DNA of 64,000 nucleotides from Hyphomicrobiales bacterium (GTDB lineage: Bacteria > Pseudomonadota > Alphaproteobacteria > Rhizobiales > Aestuariivirgaceae), in contig JAEUMG010000109.1 in NCBI GenBank assembly GCA_016793355.1, positions 1 to 64,000 on the forward strand. Direction: 5' to 3'. The position numbers were made by a program, and so were the translations under genes. Below the pieces are notes generated by a model. It saw only the letters and a program-made list of their open reading frames with translations, ran no database searches and was not told where the DNA came from. Below are positions 9,677-20,116 of the stretch, one piece after another (position 1 is the first letter of the stretch; each line of letters starts with the position of its first letter).

Positions 9677-9692
9677 GCAAAGGAGTTCCAAG

Positions 9693-10112
9693 ATGGCCAA
9701 GGTTCGCCCAAAAATTCCGAATCGAAAGCCCGGCGAGCCGGGCGACCGCAACCCCGATCTTCGCGAGCCGCGTCCCTCCGAGCGCGACCCGGTCTTCAAA
9801 GAGATCGGAAAAATCATCACCGATGAATGGCTCGCCGCCGCCGCCGGTAAACGACAGCTCGACCGCGACAAGCTGCAGCAAGCCATATCGGCCCAGCTGC
9901 GACTCGCGGGCGACGACGATCCCATGGGCGACGTCGAGATCGGCATCATCGTCGACCCCAAGCCGGAACAGGGGCGCAAATTCGTGTGGATCGTCATTCC
10001 CTATCCCGAACACCCGAATGGCACCAAGCCCGAGGACTGGCAGAAATATTACGAGAAGCCGCAGGTTCAACAGCAGCTCGGCGAAGCCGTGTTGTTCGGC
10101 TGCGGGCGGTAG
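9693..10112 (+). CDS. Hypothetical partner of the NAL1-like peptidase
   Basis: A 139-residue protein with a perfect Shine-Dalgarno (aaaggag) ahead of its ATG. The first 35 residues are proline- and charge-rich and probably disordered. A helical region follows (about 36-75), then a beta-rich segment GDVEIGIIVDPKPEQGRKFVWIVIPYP, split here as residues 80-105, and a C-terminal helix ending in VLFGCGR at the very end of the chain. I do not recognise the family. The terminal Gly-Cys-Gly-Arg looks like a recognition or processing site, and with the peptidase immediately upstream this protein is a candidate substrate or regulator. That is inference. Confidence 0.65.
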   Translation: MAKVRPKIPNRKPGEPGDRNPDLREPRPSERDPVFKEIGKIITDEWLAAAAGKRQLDRDKLQQAISAQLRLAGDDDPMGDVEIGIIVDPKPEQGRKFVWIVIPYPEHPNGTKPEDWQKYYEKPQVQQQLGEAVLFGCGR

Positions 10113-10128
10113 ACGAAGCGGGACCGGC

Positions 10129-10593
10129 TTGGGCTCGCCGCCTTCCGATGCGTTGTCGGGCTCAATCGGGCCGGATGGCATTCATCGCAAGCTGATCCGC
10201 GTCTATTTCGAGGACACGGATTTTTCGGGTGCCGTTTACCACGCCAATTATCTCAGGTTCTGCGAACGCGGCCGCACGGACTGTCTACGGGTAATGGGAG
10301 TCCATCACCATGAACTGCACAAGGGTGAGGGCGGCGGTCTCGTTTTCGTTGTGCGGCGGATGGAATGCGATTTCCATAAGCCGGCCCGAATCGACGATCT
10401 GCTCGAGGTGAGAACCGTCTGTCTCGAAGCCGGCGGGGCGCGCGCAGTGCTGGGCCAGAGGATCGTGCGCGGCGAGACCTTGCTCTTTGAGGCCCGGGTG
10501 ACCGTTGCCCTGGTTGGCGCGGACGGGCGGCCGCGGCGTTTCCCGCAGGGTTTGGCGTGTGCCTTCAAGGCATTGCAGCCAAGGCCGGATTAG
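10129..10593 (+). CDS. ybgC: Tol-Pal-associated acyl-CoA thioesterase YbgC
   Basis: A hotdog-fold thioesterase with the family signature RVYFEDTDFSGAVYHANYLRFCERGRTD, which contains the catalytic Asp. No ATG lies in frame between the preceding stop and the domain; TTG at 10129 with an upstream agcggga gives 154 residues, the expected length, so I take that as the start. A longer in-frame reading running back into the upstream gene is not needed. YbgC hydrolyses acyl-CoA or acyl-ACP and is normally first in the Tol-Pal operon, as here. Confidence 0.88.
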   Translation: MGSPPSDALSGSIGPDGIHRKLIRVYFEDTDFSGAVYHANYLRFCERGRTDCLRVMGVHHHELHKGEGGGLVFVVRRMECDFHKPARIDDLLEVRTVCLEAGGARAVLGQRIVRGETLLFEARVTVALVGADGRPRRFPQGLACAFKALQPRPD

Positions 10594-10801
10594 GCAAGGT
10601 CCGTGGAACCCGCCGCTAACGCTATGTTTACCACGCCTTGCTTCCCTGTTGCGTGATCAACTCCGCACTGGCGTGGGGAATCGGCCCAAAACATAGAAAT
10701 CGCCGCAGTTTCGACAGATTTGGCCTGTTTCAGGGCGCGTCCTGCCACGTGCGCGGGAGTGCGGCGGATTCGGGCGCCGGGTTTGCGGTGGGAAAGCTGG
10801 A

Positions 10802-11512
10802 ATGGAAGTAGAAGCCGTACAGGGCGTTGCCCAGACGGGCGGCCATATCTCTTTGTGGCATCTGGTGTGGCAGGCGAGCTTGCCCGTCCAGCTCGTCATG
10901 CTGGGCCTTGCCATTGCTTCCGTTTGGTCATGGGCGATCATCTTCGAGAAGTTTTTCGTTGTCCGTCGCGTGAACGCCGCCGATGACCGGTTCGAGCAGA
11001 GCTTCTGGTCCGGCCAGTCGCTGGAAGACCTTTACCTAACGCTGGGTTCACGCGACACGATGGGCCTCGCCTCGATCTTCATGAGCGCCATGCGGGAATG
11101 GAAACGCAGCCAGGAAAGCGCACTGAGGGCCGGATTCCAGGGGGTCCAGAAGCGCATCGAAAAGGTCATGGACGTGCAGATTCAGAAGGAAGTGGGCCGT
11201 GTTGAATCCCGCCTGCTGTTTCTCGCAACGGTCGGCTCGGCGGCGCCTTTCGTAGGGCTATTCGGCACGGTCTGGGGCATCATGACGAGCTTCCAGGCCA
11301 TTGCGAATTCGCAGAATACCAATCTTTCGGTCGTGGCGCCCGGTATCGCGGAGGCGCTTTTTGCAACCGCTCTCGGCCTTCTCGCCGCCATACCAGCGAC
11401 AATCTTCTACAATAAATTCGCTGCCGACACGGGGAAAATCGGCTCTCGATTCGAGAACTTTGCCGATGAGTTCTCGGCGATCATTTCACGCCAGTTGGAC
11501 GAGCGGATCTGA
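10802..11512 (+). CDS. tolQ: Tol-Pal system inner-membrane proton channel subunit TolQ
   Basis: A 236-residue MotA/TolQ/ExbB family protein with three membrane helices: one near residues 20-45 and a pair near 135-160 and 175-195 (TVGSAAPFVGLFGTVWGIM and APGIAEALFATALGLLAAIPA, the conserved pore helices). With TolR it uses the proton gradient to energise TolA. The 208-base gap upstream, after ybgC, probably holds the main tol promoter. The tolR gene starts two bases after the stop. Confidence 0.95.
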   Translation: MEVEAVQGVAQTGGHISLWHLVWQASLPVQLVMLGLAIASVWSWAIIFEKFFVVRRVNAADDRFEQSFWSGQSLEDLYLTLGSRDTMGLASIFMSAMREWKRSQESALRAGFQGVQKRIEKVMDVQIQKEVGRVESRLLFLATVGSAAPFVGLFGTVWGIMTSFQAIANSQNTNLSVVAPGIAEALFATALGLLAAIPATIFYNKFAADTGKIGSRFENFADEFSAIISRQLDERI

Positions 11513-11514
11513 GG

Positions 11515-11985
11515 ATGGGCGCAGCGGCAGGGGGAGCAAAGGGCGGGTACACGCGGCGCGGCAGCCGGCGCAAATCCTCCTTTGCGGCGATGAGCGAGAT
11601 CAACGTCACGCCGCTTGTCGACGTCATGCTGGTGCTGCTCATCGTGTTCATGGTGGCCGCCCCCCTGATGACCGTCGGCGTGCCGATCGAACTTCCACAG
11701 ACCAAGGCCAAGCCGCTGCAGGGCGACACCGAACCGATCACGGTGACCGTCACCGCGGAGAATAAAATCTACCTCCAGGAGACCGAGATCGATCTGGAGA
11801 CTTTGACGCCCAAGCTCCAGGCTATCGCCCAGAATGGCTATGACGAGCAGATATTCGTCCGTGCCGACACCAACGTGCCCTATGGCGCGGTGATGCAGGT
11901 CATGGGCTCGCTCAATCAGGCGGGGTTTCGCAAGATCGCTCTGGTAACCGGTTCTGAAACGGCAAAGAAGGCCGAGGCGAACTGA
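11515..11985 (+). CDS. tolR: Tol-Pal system protein TolR
   Basis: A 156-residue ExbD/TolR protein with a glycine- and arginine-rich N-terminal tail, then SEINVTPLVDVMLVLLIVFMV, the single membrane helix with the proton-carrying Asp, and a periplasmic domain ending near IALVTGSE. It forms the motor with TolQ. Its stop is one base from the tolA start. The length and order match the standard operon. Confidence 0.95.
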   Translation: MGAAAGGAKGGYTRRGSRRKSSFAAMSEINVTPLVDVMLVLLIVFMVAAPLMTVGVPIELPQTKAKPLQGDTEPITVTVTAENKIYLQETEIDLETLTPKLQAIAQNGYDEQIFVRADTNVPYGAVMQVMGSLNQAGFRKIALVTGSETAKKAEAN

Positions 11986-11986
11986 C

Positions 11987-12931
11987 ATGCGCTGGAGCCT
12001 CACGACATCGATCCTCATGCACGCGGCGATCCTCGCTTCGGCGTTGATCGTGTTGCCCAATCCGGATGCCTTCAAAGTCGAGCCGCAGGATACGATTCCG
12101 GTCGACATCGTCTCGATCGAGGATTTCTCGAAGCGCCAGGCGACTGCGAAGAATGTCGAGCCGCCCAAGCCCGAAGAAAAGATCGCGCCCAAGAAGCAGG
12201 AAGTCGTCAAGGACGTGAAGCCTGCGCCGGAAATCGCCGATGAGGTGAAGACCGCGGCGCACGAGCCGGTGGCAGAGCCGCCGGAGCCCAAGCCCGAGGA
12301 ACCCAAGAAGGAAGAGCCGAAACCGGAAGAAGTCAAACAGCCGGAACCGGATCTGCTGAAGGAGCTGATCAAGGAGACGGCAGATACGCCGGAACCGAAG
12401 AAGGAAGAGCCAAAGAAGGCCGAGACCAAGAAGGCGGAAGTCAAGCCGAAGGCGAAGCCCAAGCTCGACAAGCCCGAGAAGAAGAAGCCTGAGAAGAAGC
12501 TCGACGTCAGCGAAATCGAGAACTTCCTCAACAAGGTCGACGACACCAAGACGGCGCCGCAAAAGCCCGCCGACGAGGAAGGCGCGCCAAAACAGGGCGA
12601 GTTCAACATGTCGGGCGTCGACGCGCAGCTCGCCGCGACGATCGCCGATGCGCTGCGCAAGCGCCTGAGCGAGTGCTGGGCGGCACCGGCCGGCGCGCGC
12701 GAAGCCCAGATCGTGGTCAAGGTCCGTTTTTCGCTTAACCCGGATGGCACGGTGCAGGGGCAACCGCAGGTTCTCAACTCCAGTTCCGACATTTTGTTTG
12801 CATCGACAGCGCAGTCGGCGGTGTCCGCGGTGCTCGCCTGCCAGGCCTATGATTTTCTGCCGCCGGACAAGTATGAAGTCTGGCGTGACATAACGATCAA
12901 CTTCAACCCCAACATGATGTATCCGACATGA
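11987..12931 (+). CDS. tolA: Envelope energy transducer TolA
   Basis: A 314-residue TolA/TonB-like protein: a short cytoplasmic N-terminus, one membrane helix (about residues 8-26), a long Pro/Glu/Lys-rich extended helix (about 55-200, with repeated KKEEPK-type units), and a C-terminal TonB-like domain holding the conserved pair [10 protein letters not shown] and ACQAYDF (two Cys likely disulfide-bonded). It spans the periplasm to pull on TolB/Pal. The stop overlaps the first possible tolB start. Confidence 0.92.
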   Translation: MRWSLTTSILMHAAILASALIVLPNPDAFKVEPQDTIPVDIVSIEDFSKRQATAKNVEPPKPEEKIAPKKQEVVKDVKPAPEIADEVKTAAHEPVAEPPEPKPEEPKKEEPKPEEVKQPEPDLLKELIKETADTPEPKKEEPKKAETKKAEVKPKAKPKLDKPEKKKPEKKLDVSEIENFLNKVDDTKTAPQKPADEEGAPKQGEFNMSGVDAQLAATIADALRKRLSECWAAPAGAREAQIVVKVRFSLNPDGTVQGQPQVLNSSSDILFASTAQSAVSAVLACQAYDFLPPDKYEVWRDITINFNPNMMYPT

Positions 12932-14292
12932 TGGGCCCAAGAGGATCCATGCAAATCTTTCGTTCGCCTTTTTGGGCGCCGCGCTTCGTTGCGGCGATTG
13001 CAATTCTTGCCGGACTGATGTCGCTCGCGCTTGTTCCGCGTACGGCCGATGCCATCGAGATCGATGTCACCCCCGGAAATATCAACCCCTTGCCGATCGC
13101 GCTGCCGTCCTTCCTCGGCACATCGGGCGAGGCGCAAGAACTCGGCGCAAATATTACCTCCGTCATCGCCAATGATCTCAGGCGCTCCGGATTCTTCAAT
13201 CCCTTGCCGCCCGAGTCCTATATCGAGCAGATCACGAGCTTCGATCAGGAGCCGCGCTTTGCCGACTGGCGCCAGATTCAGGCAAAGGCGCTGGTCACCG
13301 GCCAGGCGGTGATGGACGGCGGAAAGTTGCGCGCCGAGTTTCGATTGTGGGATGTCGGCAGCCAGCAACAATTACTCGCCACGCAGTTCACCACGAACCC
13401 CAAGAACTGGCGTCGCACGGCGCATATCATCGCCGATGCGATCTACAAGCAATTGACCGGAATTGACGGTTATTTCGATACGCAAGTCGTCTTTATCGAT
13501 GAATCCGGACCGAAGAACAAGCGCGTCAAGAAGCTCGCGATCATGGATCAGGACGGGGCGAATGTCCGCCTGCTGAGCGATGGCCGCGATCTTGTCGTAA
13601 CGCCGCGCTTCTCGCCCAGCTCCGGCGAGGTCGCCTATATGTCTTACGGGCGCGGTGACCCGCGAGTCGTACTGTATAACATCGAGACGAAGCAGCGTGA
13701 GATCGTCGGCGAGTTTCCCAATGTGAGTTTCGCCCCGCGCTTCTCGCCGGATGGTCAAAGCGTCATCATGAGCCTGCTCGAAGGCGGCAATTCCAACATT
13801 TATGTACTCGACCTGCGTTCGCGCCAGGTAAGGCAACTCACCAATACGCCGGCCATCAATACCGCCCCTTCCTATTCGCCGGATGGCAGTCAGATCGTAT
13901 TTGAATCCGACCGCGGCGGTACGCAGCAGATTTACACGATGAACGCCGACGGCTCGAACCAGCAGCGTATCAGCTTCGGGGACGGCCGCTATTCGACTCC
14001 GGTGTGGTCTCCCAAGGGCGACTATATCGCTTTCACCAAGATGTATCGCGGCCGGTTTGCGATCGGGGTGATGCGGCCGGACGGCTCCGGTGAAAGATTG
14101 TTAACCGAAGGTTTTCATAATGAGGGTCCTACATGGGCTCCAAATGGACGCGTCATCATGTTCTTCCGCGACCAACCGGGTGAAAACGGCGGGCCCAAGC
14201 TCTATTCGGTCGATATCACCGGCTACAACGAGCAGCAGGTGCCATCGCCGGGATTCGCGTCCGACCCAGCCTGGTCGCCTTTGCTCAATTGA
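12928..14292 (+). CDS. tolB: Tol-Pal system beta-propeller TolB
   Basis: TolB has an N-terminal domain and a six-bladed propeller in which blades carry the repeated S-P-D-G-x motif ([36 protein letters not shown]). An ATG at 12928 overlaps the tolA stop and gives 454 residues; a second ATG at 12949 with aagagga upstream would give a cleaner Sec signal peptide (MQIF...). Either is possible, with cleavage near TADA. It shuttles between TolA and Pal in the periplasm. A 164-base gap precedes pal. Confidence 0.95.
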   Translation: MMGPRGSMQIFRSPFWAPRFVAAIAILAGLMSLALVPRTADAIEIDVTPGNINPLPIALPSFLGTSGEAQELGANITSVIANDLRRSGFFNPLPPESYIEQITSFDQEPRFADWRQIQAKALVTGQAVMDGGKLRAEFRLWDVGSQQQLLATQFTTNPKNWRRTAHIIADAIYKQLTGIDGYFDTQVVFIDESGPKNKRVKKLAIMDQDGANVRLLSDGRDLVVTPRFSPSSGEVAYMSYGRGDPRVVLYNIETKQREIVGEFPNVSFAPRFSPDGQSVIMSLLEGGNSNIYVLDLRSRQVRQLTNTPAINTAPSYSPDGSQIVFESDRGGTQQIYTMNADGSNQQRISFGDGRYSTPVWSPKGDYIAFTKMYRGRFAIGVMRPDGSGERLLTEGFHNEGPTWAPNGRVIMFFRDQPGENGGPKLYSVDITGYNEQQVPSPGFASDPAWSPLLN

Positions 14293-14456
14293 GCGCGGTC
14301 GGGCCGGAGCGGACATACTGGAGAAGAGATCGGTTTGTGCATGATCTCACCGGCGGGTATCGCAAGCCAGCCGGAACATGCACCAGGGCCGGGGGGCCCA
14401 AAAGCGGTGGAGCGGGGGATCGCTTCCGCCAGACGAAGTGTGAAGGAGTGGGATTG

Positions 14457-14945
14457 ATGTTACAACGCATTGCGCATTTCAAGCTCGCGCTGATCTGCTG
14501 CCTCTTTCTGGCGGTGGCCGCGTGCTCGAAAAAGGCGACCAACAATCTTGAGGCGGGGATGGGTGCCGCGCCCGGCACCGAGCAGGAATTCACGACGGTG
14601 GTCGGCGACCGGGTGTTCTTCCTCGAGGATCAGTCGACACTCACGTCCGAAGCGCAGGAGACGCTGCGCCGCCAGGCAGCATGGCTCAAGAAGTACCCTG
14701 ACGTCACGGTTCAGGTCGAAGGCCATGCCGACGAGCGCGGTACACGCGAATACAACATCGCCCTTTCCGCCCGCCGCGCCACCGCGGCGCGGGAATTCCT
14801 GATCGCGCAGGGCGTTCCGGCCAGGCGCATTTCCTCGATCGCCTATGGCAAGGAACGGCCGGTCGCCATGTGCGATGCCGAGCAATGCTGGTCACAAAAT
14901 CGCCGTGCTGTGACGGTCATTACAGGCGGTGCACGGACGAGCTGA
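14457..14945 (+). CDS. pal: Peptidoglycan-associated lipoprotein Pal, copy 1
   Basis: A 162-residue lipoprotein with lipobox AVAAC (acylated Cys23) and an OmpA-type peptidoglycan-binding domain containing VQVEGHADERGTREYNIALS, with the conserved Asp and Arg that bind meso-diaminopimelate. The ATG at 14457 with aaggag is chosen over a longer reading from 14289, because it yields a proper lipoprotein signal. It anchors the outer membrane to peptidoglycan in the Tol-Pal system. A second, very similar copy follows about 130 bases downstream. Confidence 0.94.
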   Translation: MLQRIAHFKLALICCLFLAVAACSKKATNNLEAGMGAAPGTEQEFTTVVGDRVFFLEDQSTLTSEAQETLRRQAAWLKKYPDVTVQVEGHADERGTREYNIALSARRATAAREFLIAQGVPARRISSIAYGKERPVAMCDAEQCWSQNRRAVTVITGGARTS

Positions 14946-15079
14946 TTTGGGTCGGGGGAAGGGAATCTTAACCCTACCGGACCAAAATCCCAGGTCAGAA
15001 ACCATTGCCGCGAGCGGACGAACGGGATGGGGCGCGCAGAGCGCCCCTCGCCATTTGCGGGACAGAGGAGTGGGACTTT

Positions 15080-15562
15080 ATGATGCAGCGCCTCGCTGGG
15101 CTCAAGATTGCGGCGATCTGCCTGTGCTTTGTCGCGCTCTTGGCCTGCTCGAAGAAGAATACGCCCAGCATCGGCGGGAACGCCGCGCCAGGTTCGGTTG
15201 AAGACTTCCAGGTCAATGTCGGCGACCGCGTCTATTTCATGGAAGATCAGTCCAACCTGACGGCGGAGGCGCAGGAAACGCTGCGCAAGCAGGCGGCGTG
15301 GCTGCGCCAATATCCCTCGGTTACCGTTCAGGTCGAGGGCCATGCCGACGAGCGCGGCACGCGCGAATACAACATCGCCCTTTCCGCCCGCCGCGCCACC
15401 GCGGCGCGCGAGTTCCTGATCGCCCAGGGGGTTCAAGGCAAACGTATCGCTTCGATCGCCTATGGCAAGGAACGGCCGGTCGCCATGTGCGATGCCGAAC
15501 AATGCTGGTCGCAGAACCGTCGGGCGGTCACCGTGATCACCGGGGGCGCGCGCGGCAGTTGA
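15080..15562 (+). CDS. Peptidoglycan-associated lipoprotein Pal, tandem copy 2
   Basis: A 160-residue paralogue of the preceding gene, with its own lipobox LLAC (Cys23) and the same OmpA-like domain. Relative to copy 1 at a constant offset of 617 bases, two 47-base tracts are identical (14745-14791 with 15362-15408, and 14835-14881 with 15452-15498), while the N-terminal linkers differ. The ribosome-binding region (gaggagtgggac) is duplicated too. Both copies keep the peptidoglycan-binding residues, so both should work. ATG at 15080 and 15083 are equivalent starts. Confidence 0.92.
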   Translation: MMQRLAGLKIAAICLCFVALLACSKKNTPSIGGNAAPGSVEDFQVNVGDRVYFMEDQSNLTAEAQETLRKQAAWLRQYPSVTVQVEGHADERGTREYNIALSARRATAAREFLIAQGVQGKRIASIAYGKERPVAMCDAEQCWSQNRRAVTVITGGARGS

Positions 15563-15708
15563 GTTGAGCGTCCCTTATGTGGCGCGGCCGCAACAGTCTT
15601 GGCTTTCCTGAAACCCGCCCAAACCCAGCCCCAATTTCACCGCCTTTGACGACCATTGGAAAGGCTCAGGGCAGGCATAAGGCCGAAACGGCCAAGCGGT
15701 ATCGAGTC

Positions 15709-16635
15709 ATGGTGTCAATGTTCAAAAAATCAGCCACGGCGATAATTCTGGTCGCAGCCTGCGCAGGCTTCGCGCCCGGGGCGCTGGCACAGTCGGCTGA
15801 ACAACTCAGTGTCCGGATGACGCAAATGGAAGACCAGATGCGTCAGCTCGTCGGCCAGGTCGAGGAACTCACTTTCCAGCTCCGCACACTCCAGCAGCAG
15901 ATCGGGACGCAGAGATCGGGTGATGCCGGCCAGATGCCTGTGACTTCGACCAAGCGCATGACGGTTGCCGAGATGCCGGCAGCGGGCGGAAACATCGAGC
16001 CCATGGGGCAGGGCGGCGGTCAGTTCGAGGACGAACAGCAGGTCACCACCATCGTGACCGAGAACGGCACCGAGGAGCAGGTCGTGCTTCAGAAGGCACC
16101 GGGCCCCAAGATTCTCGGCACGCTGCCGGGGTCGGGCTATGACGGCTCGCCACAGGTGAATTTCAACGGCCAGGTCATCGTGCCGGCTGAAGGCGGCGGC
16201 GGCCAGATGCCGTCCGAGGTGGAAACCGTGTCGCTCGGGACGCAGGCGGAAACGCCGGACGCTCTCTATGAGCGGTCCTATGAAAGCCTGTTGCGCCGGC
16301 AGTTCGCCGATGCAGAAACGGGATTCCGCACGTTCGTGCAGAAGTATGGCGATAACAGTCTGGCCGGAAACGCGCAGTATTGGCTGGGCGAGACCTATTA
16401 CGTCCAGGGCGATTACCGTCAGGCGGCGCAATCGTTTCTGAAAGGCTATCGCGAATACCCGAAGAGCCGGAAGGCCGCGGACAGCCTGTTGAAGCTCGGC
16501 CTGTCGCTGAATCGCCTCGGCCAGAAAGAGCAGGCCTGCGCCGCATTCACCCAGCTTGGCAGCCAGTTCCCGAAGGCTGCGGAAGCGAGGAAGCGTGCCC
16601 AGACCGAGGCGAAGCGCGCCGGTTGCGCAGCCTGA
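15709..16635 (+). CDS. cpoB: Tol-Pal system coordinator CpoB (YbgF)
   Basis: About 308 residues: a signal peptide ending near ALAQ, a short N-terminal coiled coil (VRMTQMEDQMRQLVGQVEEL), a low-complexity Gly/Glu linker (about 75-195) and C-terminal tetratricopeptide repeats (YWLGETYYVQGDYRQAAQSF and following). CpoB links peptidoglycan synthesis to Tol-Pal constriction at division. The ATG at 15709 is preferred because it begins a normal signal sequence; 15718 is the alternative. Its 3' end overlaps the probable start of tilS. Confidence 0.9.
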   Translation: MVSMFKKSATAIILVAACAGFAPGALAQSAEQLSVRMTQMEDQMRQLVGQVEELTFQLRTLQQQIGTQRSGDAGQMPVTSTKRMTVAEMPAAGGNIEPMGQGGGQFEDEQQVTTIVTENGTEEQVVLQKAPGPKILGTLPGSGYDGSPQVNFNGQVIVPAEGGGGQMPSEVETVSLGTQAETPDALYERSYESLLRRQFADAETGFRTFVQKYGDNSLAGNAQYWLGETYYVQGDYRQAAQSFLKGYREYPKSRKAADSLLKLGLSLNRLGQKEQACAAFTQLGSQFPKAAEARKRAQTEAKRAGCAA

Positions 16636-17893
16636 CCGGCCCGTTACGGCATCAGAGACCCGGAGGCTCTTCAAAGCTCTCGCTGCGCGTCGGCATGTCG
16701 CGCTGGCGGTTTCAGGCGGCGGCGATTCGACCGCCCTCATGTGGCTTGTCGCAGCTTGGGCCAAGGCCCAGAAAAGTCCCCCCAAGATCAGCGTTCTGAC
16801 GGTCGATCACGGCTACCGCACGGCAGCGGCGGCGGAAGCCCGCCAGGTTACTGCCTGGGCGGAGGCTCTCGGCCTCGAGGCTCATATCCTAACGTCGCTT
16901 TCCGGAAAACCCGAGTCCGGGCTGCAGCAAAAGGGGCGCGCGGTGCGCTACCGGCTGATGACGGAATGGTGCCGGAGGGCGGGCGCCGACGTGCTGGCGA
17001 CCGCCCACACCCAGGAGGATCAGGCCGAAACCTTGCTGATGCGGCTGGCGCGGGGCAGCGGAATCGTCGGGCTTGGCGCCATGGCGGCCGAAGGGGTGAG
17101 TGAGGACGGGTTTCCGATCGTCCGGCCATTTCTGGAGATTTCGCGGCGTCGCTTGAGGGCGACTTTGCGTGAAGCGGGCCATCCCTGGATCGACGATCCG
17201 AGCAACGAAGACACCGCATTCGAGCGCGTAAAACTGCGCAAAATGATGCCTAAACTCGCCGAAATCGGCCTCACAAGCGCGGCTCTGGCGCGTTCGGCAC
17301 AGCGCTTGGGTCGTGCGGCAAAACCGCTTCTGCAAAGCTCCGAAAGCCTTCTCAAGCGGGCCGCGGATCTGCGGCCGCAAGGCTATGCCTTTGTCAACAT
17401 TGAAGAATTTCGCACAGAGGAGGCTGAGACCCGCATCCTCGCCCTGCAGGAACTGCTCAAGATCCTTGGCGGTAACAAGCACGGGGCGCGCCTTTCCGAA
17501 ATCGAGCGCCTGGACGAGTGGATCATGAATGAGACGAGTCAGGCTCGCACACTTGCAGGTTGCAGGATTGCGCGGCGGAGCAAGGTTCTGGTGGTAGGTC
17601 GCGAGCCGGGGCGGATCGCGGGCACCCCCGTCGCTCTGCCGGAAAATGGCCGGGTGGTGTGGGACAGACGCTATCTGCTCGAATGGGAAAGCGGGCCGAA
17701 GGGAGCGGTCATCGTTCCGGCCGGCCTGGTGGCAGGGCTCGAACGGGTGGATGGGCTGCCGGCCTTTGTGCAGGCGTCGCTGCCGGCGATCATGGCAGAG
17801 GGGCGGTCGGTCGGTCTTCCTTTTTCGTTGCAGCCCCCCGCCGGCCTCACCTGCCGGTTTCTCGGCACGAACCTGTTTTCGGCGTTGGCGTAA
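16595..17893 (+). CDS. tilS: tRNA(Ile)-lysidine synthase TilS
   Basis: A PP-loop ATPase: ALAVSGGGDSTALMWL holds the ATP-pyrophosphatase P-loop, followed by LTVDHGYR and ATAHTQEDQAETLLMRLARGSG, the family signature. It converts C34 of tRNA-Ile(CAU) to lysidine so that AUA is read correctly. The domain needs a start near 16600-16660; GTG at 16595 with gaggaag upstream, giving 432 residues, is the most reasonable and means the gene begins inside the end of cpoB. TTG at 16556 would add 13 residues. The start is uncertain, the function is not. Confidence 0.9.
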   Translation: MPRPRRSAPVAQPDRPVTASETRRLFKALAARRHVALAVSGGGDSTALMWLVAAWAKAQKSPPKISVLTVDHGYRTAAAAEARQVTAWAEALGLEAHILTSLSGKPESGLQQKGRAVRYRLMTEWCRRAGADVLATAHTQEDQAETLLMRLARGSGIVGLGAMAAEGVSEDGFPIVRPFLEISRRRLRATLREAGHPWIDDPSNEDTAFERVKLRKMMPKLAEIGLTSAALARSAQRLGRAAKPLLQSSESLLKRAADLRPQGYAFVNIEEFRTEEAETRILALQELLKILGGNKHGARLSEIERLDEWIMNETSQARTLAGCRIARRSKVLVVGREPGRIAGTPVALPENGRVVWDRRYLLEWESGPKGAVIVPAGLVAGLERVDGLPAFVQASLPAIMAEGRSVGLPFSLQPPAGLTCRFLGTNLFSALA

Positions 17894-18004
17894 TGGCTCG
17901 TTTACATTGGCGCCGTGCTTGGCAAGCGGGTTGCCCACACCTATGTTAACCTCAACCAAATCGGCCGATTTTCGGCCGGACGCCATATCGCCGAGAGGGC
18001 CAGA

Positions 18005-19939
<1,935 letters not shown>

Positions 19940-19979
19940 TGCGCCCGATCGGAGTCCGTCCTTCGAGAGTACGGATTCT

Positions 19980-20072
19980 CCCTCCCCCTTTTGGGGAGGG
20001 ATCAAGTGTGGGGGTCTTGCTGGCCTCTCCGATCAACCCCTACCCCACCCCCTTCCCACGATGGGGGAGGGG
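19980..20072. repeat. Palindromic GGGGAGGG-type intergenic repeat (ftsH-folP)
   Basis: A perfect 8-bp hairpin, CCCTCCCC (19980-19987) with GGGGAGGG (19993-20000), followed at 20048-20072 by an imperfect one with CCCCTTCCC opposite GGGGGAGGGG. It lies in the 177-base gap after ftsH and may terminate its transcript. The same kind of element recurs near 25014, 29594, 53349 and 54120. Confidence 0.65.
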
Positions 20073-20116
20073 AGTTCATATAGTCGTGTCTCATCTGATG
20101 TCGTCATAGGGCCGCC

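Noticed and set aside
9823-10128. Longer ybgC beginning at 9823
   Set aside because: It would overlap the partner gene almost fully; the partner has an excellent ribosome-binding site and the thioesterase domain does not need the extra part.
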